Made by a program: the position numbers and the translations under genes
DNA from: Fidelibacterota bacterium UBA6817
GTDB lineage: Bacteria > Fidelibacterota > Fidelibacteria > Fidelibacterales > Fidelibacteraceae
Length of the DNA: 18,898 nt
Direction: 5' to 3'
NCBI GenBank assembly: GCA_002452555.1
Contig: DKER01000216.1
Span: 1-18,898, forward strand
Notes under the pieces: generated by a model
What the model was told of the DNA's origin: nothing
The model's database searches: none
Seen by the model: only the letters and a program-made list of their open reading frames with translations
Shown here: positions 1 through 5,615 of the stretch, piece by piece
Layout: each line of letters starts with the position of its first letter
Position numbering within the stretch: position 1 is the first letter of the stretch

Positions 1-24
1 ATCATTCATCATTCATCATTCATC
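1..24. repeat. 7-bp tandem repeat (ATTCATC), truncated by window edge
   Basis: Three exact consecutive copies of ATTCATC occupy 4-10, 11-17 and 18-24, preceded by a partial copy at 1-3. The array therefore probably continues outside the window. It runs into the stop codon (TGA, read on the minus strand at 25-23) of the membrane protein encoded at 23-2383, so the array sits immediately at the 3' end of that gene. Function is unknown. It resembles the other short-unit arrays in this window. Confidence 0.8.
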
Positions 25-2383
25 ACTTATATATAAGCACTCCCAAATAAATTATTGCTGCAATAATCATAACACCTGTAAACCCGATTTCCACCGCCAG
101 AATTGTAGCCAACACGCTGCTGATAACGGACAGGCACCCGTTGATTCCCCAGGCCCAGGCAATATCCGCCGGATTTGTCTGATCCAGCCGTTTGAGTCCA
201 AGAGGAAAAGGCATTCCCATGAGAAAAGCTACAGGTCCCACAAAAAGAAGGCTGATAATAATTTTTAGGACAAAGGGGTAGTGGATTACGGCTTTTAAAA
301 GAGGAGTCAGACCGAGTGCCAAAAAGAGGAGAAGGACGGAAATTCCCGTACAGACATACGTTATTCCTTGTCGGTTGCTTTCCAGACGGGAGGAAAAATA
401 ACTGCCGGCTCCGGAAAAGATGAGAATCCCGCTGATGACGGCGGAAGCAGCATATAGAGGGTTTCCGAAAAAGAGAATGAACCGCTGGATCAATACAATC
501 TCCACGAACATAAATGCCAGTCCCAATCCGGAGAAATAAAAGAGCGTTCGTTTGGAATGGAATATACCCGTCTGATGAAAAATCAGAGGTACAATAATCA
601 ATATTACGGCGATAAGTGTTACGATGACAAATGTAAGGATAAGAATCAGATATCCCAGTTCCAGAAAAGGAAGCGCATCTCTGGATAGATAATCCATGAT
701 TATACGAATTTGACCGGGCTTTAAAAATTGAGAAAAATAGGGACGGTTTTCCCGGACCGGCTGTATGCGAAACGGATATTCTTCTGAGAACTTGTCTTCG
801 TCATCGCCTAAAATCGCTTCCATGGCATAGAAAAAAGATGAATCCTGAAGCCGATGATAGGTTTGAGAAGCCGAATCATTATAATCAACGGGTAAAAGAA
901 CCACATCAAAATTCAGAGTATCGGAAAAGGTTTTGATTGTTTGAATTTCCTCGGGTTTGAGTGGAGATTTTTTCATAAGAAAGGTTATCATATTCCAGTT
1001 TCGGATTGCGGCAAGATGAGAGGAAGGGCTTGCATGAGTGAGATTTTTAAGTGTTGAGAGGATTCTCAGAGGGTAGCGGGAGGGATAATCCATCCATGTG
1101 GAAACACTGATCATGCCGTCCGGTTCCAGTCGTTGCCACATGGCCTCAAAGGCTTCCAATGTGAGCGAATAATTCTCTTCCAAAGCATTGAGTCCGGAAG
1201 AACCGCCGAAAGTCCCCAGAACAGGAAGCTGAATCAGATCAAATGTTTCCTTTGTTGATAAAAGATAGGTATATGCATCGGATATTTTCACATTGACAAG
1301 GGGGGAAGCATAGGGAGTATTGTCTGTGTAAAATTCGTTAACGGCCAGAAGAATTCCTTTATTACTTTCACAGGCAGTGATTTGTTTTGGATGATGGGAA
1401 AGGGCATGAGAAACCAGATCACCTGTCCCGGCATTGAGAATTAATACTTTTTTCGGATTCTTTAAGGTGTAAGGAAGATCCAGAGTGGACCATTTATAGA
1501 GATGATGTGTATTCTCCGAAGGCAACTCCGCCAGGGAACCCCTTGGATTGCCGTTGGAAAAAAGGACGGGTCTGTCGGGAATAGGATTCCGGTATTGCAG
1601 ACTCATCCCCGGTGCATAACGCAAAGCGGGAGACTTTACGATCTGTAAAAAACCGTGGGGTGTGGGCTTTTCATAAACACATTGGGCATCCGGAAGCTGG
1701 AGGGCTGAGCGAATGCCTTTATACTGGGATGGAAAAGGCTCCGGAAAGAAGCGAAAAACCAGGAGGATGGCCAGTAAGGTGAATCCTCCGGTGCCATAGA
1801 GAAACCGTGAAGCAAATTCTTTAGGATACAACAGTCCGGCTGCAAGGGGAATAAAAGCCAATAGAACGGGTATGTGATGGGGATTGAAACGGGAAAAAAG
1901 AATAAGTACGAATAAGCCTCCGATTCCTGAACCGGCCATATTAAAGGCATAGAGAGTGCCAATAGATTTAACCCGCACGGTAAAAAGCATACCGATGGCT
2001 AATCCGCCGAAAAATAACGGCAAAAATAACAGGATGGCTGTCATAACAAAACGAAAAATATGTTCCCCGCCTGTCATCAGAAGGTATGAATCAAAACGGA
2101 TGCCCTCTGTCTGGGATAGAGGAAAGACTAGTGCCATGGAAAACGCGCTGAGAAACATCAGAAAAGGAATAATGACAGCCTGCCGGTCTGTAAGCCATTT
2201 TCTGAACAGTGTAAGCACAGTTCCTCCGGCCCCAAATCCCAGAAGTGCCAGGGAAATCATCATGGAGGCAAAATGATCCCACTGGATGAGTGAAAAGGCA
2301 TTCATCAAAGCAATCTGAAAGGCGATGATTGCTGAGGAAAGGAGTCCGAGTGCAATATTCCGGCGAACGGCTGCACCATTCAT
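23..2383 (-). CDS. Multi-spanning membrane protein with spermidine-synthase-like (Rossmann methyltransferase fold) domain
   Basis: The 786-residue protein has three parts. The N-terminal part (about residues 8-212) is a set of hydrophobic segments. A soluble central part (about 215-560) has a class I Rossmann fold with a glycine-rich loop NAGTGD at 317-322 and an acidic residue E339 after the second strand. The C-terminal part (about 570-785) is again hydrophobic, with the conserved blocks GMPFPLGL (723-730) and WAWGINGC (743-750). This architecture is that of the fused membrane/spermidine-synthase-domain proteins common in environmental bacteria, whose substrate is not established. The catalytic Asp expected after the fourth strand of true aminopropyltransferases is absent: the segment reads DLIQLPVLG, followed by a glycine-rich stretch and LNALEENYSLT. 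I therefore do not call it a working spermidine synthase. Its ATG overlaps the stop of the upstream PCMT gene as ATGA, indicating translational coupling. There is no strong Shine-Dalgarno sequence of its own. Confidence 0.82.
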   Translation of the reverse strand: MNGAAVRRNIALGLLSSAIIAFQIALMNAFSLIQWDHFASMMISLALLGFGAGGTVLTLFRKWLTDRQAVIIPFLMFLSAFSMALVFPLSQTEGIRFDSYLLMTGGEHIFRFVMTAILLFLPLFFGGLAIGMLFTVRVKSIGTLYAFNMAGSGIGGLFVLILFSRFNPHHIPVLLAFIPLAAGLLYPKEFASRFLYGTGGFTLLAILLVFRFFPEPFPSQYKGIRSALQLPDAQCVYEKPTPHGFLQIVKSPALRYAPGMSLQYRNPIPDRPVLFSNGNPRGSLAELPSENTHHLYKWSTLDLPYTLKNPKKVLILNAGTGDLVSHALSHHPKQITACESNKGILLAVNEFYTDNTPYASPLVNVKISDAYTYLLSTKETFDLIQLPVLGTFGGSSGLNALEENYSLTLEAFEAMWQRLEPDGMISVSTWMDYPSRYPLRILSTLKNLTHASPSSHLAAIRNWNMITFLMKKSPLKPEEIQTIKTFSDTLNFDVVLLPVDYNDSASQTYHRLQDSSFFYAMEAILGDDEDKFSEEYPFRIQPVRENRPYFSQFLKPGQIRIIMDYLSRDALPFLELGYLILILTFVIVTLIAVILIIVPLIFHQTGIFHSKRTLFYFSGLGLAFMFVEIVLIQRFILFFGNPLYAASAVISGILIFSGAGSYFSSRLESNRQGITYVCTGISVLLLFLALGLTPLLKAVIHYPFVLKIIISLLFVGPVAFLMGMPFPLGLKRLDQTNPADIAWAWGINGCLSVISSVLATILAVEIGFTGVMIIAAIIYLGVLIYK

Positions 2384-3069
2384 CGGGGTTCCCGGGTCAG
2401 CGGGACAAATCGAACGGGAAAGAGGGAGGTTGTCCGAACAGATTCACCTTTCTTTTCAACCAGCATCAGGTTTTGAATCATAAAAGGGGAACCGACAGGA
2501 ATGATCATTTTACCGTCCGGTTTCAACTGTTCGATCAAAGGCGGCGGGATATGTTCTGCAGCGGCAGTAACCACAATGGCATCAAAGGGAGCTTTCGATT
2601 TCCAGCCGTGATATCCATCGGCATGTCGCACTATGACATGATCGTAGCCATTTTCTTTTAAATCTGTCCGAGCCCTTTCAGCCAATGCCTGAATAATTTC
2701 GACAGTGAATACTGAATCCACAATTTCACCCAGAACTGCCGCCTGATAACCGGATCCTGTCCCGATTTCCAGGACACGGTATTCGGGTTTCGGATCAATA
2801 ATCTGTGTCATATAAGCTACAATATAGGGTTGGGAAATTGTCTGCCCGAATCCGATAGGCAGCGGTCTGTCATCATAGGCGTTCCGCTTTTGATTTTCGG
2901 GTACGAATTGATGTCGAGGGACATTCTTCATAGCATTTAAAACAGATTTGGTCTTAATGTCTCTGCTTTCTAGCTGATGCCGGACCATCTCTCCACGGGC
3001 TTTCTCGTAATCCTCTCCGAATAAAAAAACCAGACATATCAAAAGGCAAAAAAGAATCCGAATTTTCAT
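2380..3069 (-). CDS. pcm: Protein-L-isoaspartate O-methyltransferase (PCMT) family, with N-terminal signal peptide
   Basis: The 229-residue protein belongs to the PCMT family, which uses S-adenosylmethionine to methylate L-isoaspartyl residues and so starts their repair. The family substrate block GQTISQPYIVAYMT lies at 75-88, the SAM-binding motif EIGTGSGYQA at 101-110, the VVTAAAEHIP block at 166-175 and FVPLT near the C terminus (221-225). Residues 1-18 form a classic signal: a basic start (MKIR), a hydrophobic core (ILFCLLICLVFLF) and then a polar GED. The enzyme is thus predicted to be exported or membrane-tethered, which is odd for a SAM-dependent enzyme. The start ATG has an AAAAGGA ribosome site about 6 bases upstream. 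It is the first gene of a two-gene unit; its TGA overlaps the next gene's ATG. The family call is very secure; the location is inferred from the signal only. Confidence 0.93.
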   Translation of the reverse strand: MKIRILFCLLICLVFLFGEDYEKARGEMVRHQLESRDIKTKSVLNAMKNVPRHQFVPENQKRNAYDDRPLPIGFGQTISQPYIVAYMTQIIDPKPEYRVLEIGTGSGYQAAVLGEIVDSVFTVEIIQALAERARTDLKENGYDHVIVRHADGYHGWKSKAPFDAIVVTAAAEHIPPPLIEQLKPDGKMIIPVGSPFMIQNLMLVEKKGESVRTTSLFPVRFVPLTREPR

Positions 3070-3128
3070 GGTGAATCCTTTTGTTTGTATTAGAATTCAG
3101 GGATTTTTTAAGAGAAAGTCAAGAAAAG

Positions 3129-3170
3129 ATTGAGATTGAGGTTAAGATTGAGATTAAGATTGAGAATGAG
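3129..3170. repeat. Hexamer tandem array (ATTGAG x7, imperfect)
   Basis: Seven contiguous 6-base units run in register: ATTGAG, ATTGAG, GTTAAG, ATTGAG, ATTAAG, ATTGAG, AATGAG. Four are perfect. The last unit overlaps the left end of the first palindromic element. No coding function is apparent. Confidence 0.8.
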
Positions 3171-3215
3171 CCCCGTGAAATATCCCGGTAAACCGGGCTT
3201 GATTTCATAGGGCTC
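3168..3215. repeat. Palindromic repeat element, copy A
   Basis: This is an imperfect inverted repeat of 48 bases. The left arm GAGCCCCGTGAAATAT then CCCGG pairs with the right arm CCGGG then CTTGATTTCATAGGGCTC across a TAAA loop. The core CCCCGTGAAATATCCC is shared exactly with copy B at 3363-3406. This points to a dispersed REP- or MITE-like hairpin element, not a gene-specific terminator. No T-run follows on either strand. Confidence 0.7.
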
Positions 3216-3362
3216 ATACGCTAGGTAGGTGCAGCTTTTCGACTTTTGACTGCCATATTCCTCCCGCAGAGAGCGCAGAGACGCGGAGGTAGGCTCTGAT
3301 TGGAAGATTCAATCACCGTGTTGCGGTGTTCAAATATCCAATCATCCAATCATCTGCTCAAT

Positions 3363-3406
3363 CCCCCGTGAAATATCCCAATAAATCGGGACTTATTTCA
3401 CAGGGC
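3363..3406. repeat. Palindromic repeat element, copy B
   Basis: This second copy of the hairpin element has a left arm CCCCGTGAAATATCCC and a right arm CGGGACTTATTTCACAGGG around an A/T-rich centre. It has the same orientation as copy A, about 195 bases away. The two copies differ in the centre but both keep pairing through compensating changes (CCCGG/CCGGG in A; CCC..GGG in B). That suggests the folded structure is maintained, not only the sequence. Confidence 0.7.
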
Positions 3407-3415
3407 AGGCAATCA

Positions 3416-3451
3416 ACTTTTTGACTTTTGACTTTCGACTATTGACTGCCG
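3416..3451. repeat. Period-7 tandem array (ACTTTTG-like)
   Basis: Consecutive units read ACTTTTTG, ACTTTTG, ACTTTCG, ACTATTG, ACTGCCG. A shorter copy of the same string (ACTTTTGACTGCC) occurs at 3242-3254. Each copy lies 10-30 bases downstream of one of the two palindromic elements, so the pair looks like a duplicated composite unit. Confidence 0.65.
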
Positions 3452-3495
3452 GCTGTCAACTGAAAAAGTGACACGTAACGCGTGACTAGTGGTCC

Positions 3496-3531
3496 AATCG
3501 CGTCAATCGAATTAATCGAATCAATCCACTG
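3496..3531. repeat. Period-9 tandem array (AATCGAATC-like)
   Basis: Four 9-base units run in register: AATCGCGTC, AATCGAATT, AATCGAATC, AATCCACTG. The array ends 8 bases before the stop codon of the superoxide dismutase gene. It has no visible coding or terminator role. Confidence 0.6.
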
Positions 3532-3538
3532 CCTACTG

Positions 3539-4276
3539 TCAAATGCCCACTGCCGACAAAGCATTTTCATAGTTCAAGGCAACCACATCCCAGTTTACGA
3601 TATTCCAGAAGTTTTTGATGTATTCTGCTCTTCGGTTTTGATAGAGAAGATAATAGGCATGTTCCCAAACATCAATACTCAGAATTGGAATACCTCTTTC
3701 TTCGGCTACGTCCATCAGGGGATTGACTTGATTTGGTGTTGAACTGACAAACAGCTGTCCTTCACTGTTTACGCTAAGCCAGGCCCAGCCGCTTCCGAAT
3801 CGGGTTGCTGCCGTCTGTTCGAATATCTTCTGAAAGGTTTCAAAGGAACTAAATCGTTCCACAATGGCATTTTCCAGTTTGCCGGATGGTTTTTTTGCAC
3901 CATTTTTGCTCAGGTGAGCCCAGAAGAGTTCATGGTTGTAAAAACCGCCACCATTGTTTAAAACAGCAGTCGGATATTGACTGACTTTGCCAAAAATTTC
4001 AAATATGGACTTATTTTCCAGTTCAGTGCCTGCAACAGCCGCATTAAGATTATCTGTGTAAGCCTTATGGTGTTTATTATAGTGGATATCCACAGTTGCA
4101 CCATCCATGTAAGGTTCCAGATCGTAAATGCCAAATGGTAATTCAGCACGATTGTAAGGATATTTTAACATCGTTTCTCCAAGTTTAGATATGTTTATTG
4201 TGTTTGACTTTTCCGATTGACCGCATCCTGCCAGGAGGACTGCAGTTATAAAAAGTATCAAGGATTTCTTTTTCAT
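3539..4276 (-). CDS. sodA: Lipoprotein Fe/Mn-type superoxide dismutase
   Basis: The 245-residue protein dismutates superoxide to hydrogen peroxide and oxygen. All four metal ligands of the Fe/Mn family are visible: H65 (in DIHYNKHH), H115 (in YNHELFW), D202 and H206 (in DVWEHAYYL). A glycine (G109) in the NNGGGFYNH block and Q183 in the PNQVNPLM loop match the MnSOD pattern better than the FeSOD pattern, but metal choice cannot be settled from sequence. Residues 1-18 are a lipoprotein signal with lipobox LAGC (C18) and a polar linker (GQSEKSN). The mature enzyme should be anchored in the envelope, and no Asp follows the cysteine, so the outer membrane is favoured. Most bacterial SODs of this family are cytoplasmic. 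Ribosome site AGGAGA lies at 4283-4288, 6 bases before the ATG. The gene is a single transcription unit with repeats downstream and a candidate operator upstream. Confidence 0.95.
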   Translation of the reverse strand: MKKKSLILFITAVLLAGCGQSEKSNTINISKLGETMLKYPYNRAELPFGIYDLEPYMDGATVDIHYNKHHKAYTDNLNAAVAGTELENKSIFEIFGKVSQYPTAVLNNGGGFYNHELFWAHLSKNGAKKPSGKLENAIVERFSSFETFQKIFEQTAATRFGSGWAWLSVNSEGQLFVSSTPNQVNPLMDVAEERGIPILSIDVWEHAYYLLYQNRRAEYIKNFWNIVNWDVVALNYENALSAVGI

Positions 4277-4303
4277 ATGATCTTCTCCTGTTTTTATTTG
4301 TTT

Positions 4304-4336
4304 GTTACCCGTAACCGGAAATCGTTACGACGATTT
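4304..4336. promoter_or_regulatory. Candidate operator: GTTAC/GTAAC inverted half-sites upstream of SOD gene
   Basis: The half-site GTTAC occurs as GTTAC (4304-4308), GTAAC (4311-4315) and GTTAC (4324-4328). This gives one palindrome with a 2-base centre and a second (CGTAAC...GTTACG, 4310-4329) with an 8-base centre. An overlapping inverted repeat AAATCG-TTACGA-CGATTT spans 4319-4336. It lies 28-60 bases upstream of the SOD start codon, in the 212-base divergent gap to the asparaginase gene. An operator or 5'-leader hairpin is possible. No regulator is assigned. Confidence 0.4.
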
Positions 4337-4488
4337 TCAAGTTCTTCTTTGACCGGGAATGATGTAATTTATTAAAACGTGTAACAAATTGAACAAGTGA
4401 CAAGACAAACCAATGAAGGTGCGAAGGGACAATCCTTAAAACGTCGTACATTGTGAAATCCCAATACACATAAGGCCAAGAGAGATAT

Positions 4489-5004
4489 ATGAAAATTACA
4501 ATCATCACAACAGGCGGAACAATCGAGAAGACTTATAATGAGCAGGATGGATCGTTAAAAAATTACAGTTCCATCCTCACAAAAATACTGGACTCGCTTC
4601 GTCTTCCCGACCTGCAGATACAGCAGAGAAATATCATCTTTAAGGATTCTCTGGATATGACAGATGACGACAGGGATTTGGTTTTGCGGCTGACAAAACT
4701 GGAAATGAAAAATTCCGATGCCGTTATTATTTTGCATGGTACAGATACGCTGGAACATACAGGTGAACTCTTATACCGTGAAATTCCCAAACCGTCATGT
4801 CCCATAATTTTCACAGGTGCCATGCGCCCCTATGAGTTTCGTGACTCCGATGCCATGCAGAATGTAACTGAAAGTCTTCTGGCTGCCCGTTTAATCGAAC
4901 CGGGGTTATATATGGTTATGCACAACCGGTTACTCCGTTTCCCGGGCGTTTATAAAGACAAGGAAAAACGAACGTTTGATTTACGGTTAAGGGCGGATTC
5001 TTAA
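4489..5004 (+). CDS. Small single-domain asparaginase-family protein
   Basis: The 171-residue protein matches the N-terminal domain of bacterial L-asparaginases. TGGTI lies at 8-12 (with the threonine equivalent to the nucleophile of the type II enzyme), KDSLDMT at 52-58 with the substrate-contacting serine, HGTDT at 83-87 holding the second Thr-Asp pair, and FTGAMRP at 108-114. A C-terminal domain is missing. Full asparaginases are about 330 residues and place their active site between N- and C-domains of neighbouring subunits. Stand-alone short members of this family are widespread and this one is intact, so I read it as that subfamily and not as a truncation. Its activity is unproven. AGAGAG precedes the ATG by about 5 bases. 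The 3' end overlaps the convergent DUF4416 gene by 18 bases. Confidence 0.85.
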   Translation: MKITIITTGGTIEKTYNEQDGSLKNYSSILTKILDSLRLPDLQIQQRNIIFKDSLDMTDDDRDLVLRLTKLEMKNSDAVIILHGTDTLEHTGELLYREIPKPSCPIIFTGAMRPYEFRDSDAMQNVTESLLAARLIEPGLYMVMHNRLLRFPGVYKDKEKRTFDLRLRADS

Positions 5005-5514
5005 TTGGTGTTTGTAGATATGTCTGATGATTTGTAAATCATTATAATAAAGATTTGTTGAAAAATCCGGAAATGTCCATGGATATGGACAGAATTGATG
5101 GTTTGTAAACTCCAATGTCGGGTCGGCATATATTCCGTTTTCCAGGGCGATTTTCTGCCGCCCGTATTTTGCGGATGCCAATACAACCTTATCATAATCC
5201 AAATATCCCGGATCAAGATTTATCATGCGCTTTCCGTCAATCCGAAACGCGTTCTCCATTATCCGTGTCAGATGTTTAATTTCTGCCAGTGATTCAGGCC
5301 GGATCAATTTTTCAAAACTCAACAGGATTCGATGAAGATTAGCCCCCATTTCTTCAGTATAGTAATCTGTATGCTCAAATAAAAAAACCGGACTTTTATG
5401 ATCTGCGGGAGAAAAAACCTTACTCAGCAGGAAGATGAAATCGTCAGGATTAATTTTATCATTGTATAATACGGCACAGAAGAGTTTAACAGATTTGAAT
5501 GGGTGAATTTCCAT
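4987..5514 (-). CDS. DUF4416 family protein
   Basis: The 175-residue soluble protein has no signal peptide or membrane segment. It shows the conserved blocks I associate with DUF4416: FEHTDYYTEEMG at 46-57, a conserved LIRPESLAEIK region at 70-80, NLDPGYL at 99-105, KVVLASAKYGRQ at 109-120, and a C-terminal PYPWTFPDF at 143-151. The function of the family is not known; automated annotation sometimes calls it GTP-binding, but I see no P-loop here. Its last six codons overlap, in the opposite strand, the last codons of the asparaginase-family gene. Its 5' end faces the histidine kinase gene across about 100 bases of A/T-rich DNA. Confidence 0.85.
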   Translation of the reverse strand: MEIHPFKSVKLFCAVLYNDKINPDDFIFLLSKVFSPADHKSPVFLFEHTDYYTEEMGANLHRILLSFEKLIRPESLAEIKHLTRIMENAFRIDGKRMINLDPGYLDYDKVVLASAKYGRQKIALENGIYADPTLEFTNHQFCPYPWTFPDFSTNLYYNDLQIIRHIYKHQLRIRP

Positions 5515-5585
5515 ATATAAAAATAAGGTGTATTTATATCAAAATAAAGGAAACAGTGATTGAAAAGAATAAAATATTTTATTAA

Positions 5586-5598
5586 CCTGTGACACAGG
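5586..5598. promoter_or_regulatory. Perfect palindrome CCTGTG-A-CACAGG upstream of kinase gene
   Basis: Six-base arms around a single central A form a perfect inverted repeat, ending 17 bases before the kinase ATG and just upstream of its GAGG ribosome site. It sits in the divergent gap between the DUF4416 gene and the two-component operon. It could be an operator for autoregulation, but no factor can be named. Confidence 0.35.
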
Positions 5599-5615
5599 AA
5601 ATAGAGGATATTTTC

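Larger units (their letters stand above)
3070..3538. other. Gene-free intergenic region packed with short repeats and two palindromic elements
   Basis: I find no credible gene in these 469 bases between the PCMT gene start and the SOD gene end. The region holds a hexamer array (3129-3170), two related hairpin elements (3168-3215 and 3363-3406), a small hairpin CACCG-5-CGGTG (3314-3328), two CCAATCAT copies (3338-3353), a period-7 array of ACTTTTG-like units (3416-3451), and a period-9 array of AATCGAATC-like units (3496-3531). A GC-rich imperfect stem with arms CCTCCCGC and GCGGAGG lies at about 3260-3289. The only recognisable gene signal is the AAAAGGA ribosome site of the PCMT gene near 3075-3081. 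Confidence 0.85.

Noticed and set aside
1956..2276. A 106-codon plus-strand frame antisense to the membrane protein gene
   Set aside because: It lies wholly inside a strongly supported gene on the other strand, and its product is basic and low in recognisable motifs.
3129..3531. CRISPR array
   Set aside because: The repeats are short, tandem without unique spacers, and of different unit lengths. No cas gene is present.
5560..5585. Sigma70 promoter for the kinase gene (TTGAAA with TATTAA)
   Set aside because: The spacer is only 14 bases and the region is so A/T-rich that such matches are expected by chance.
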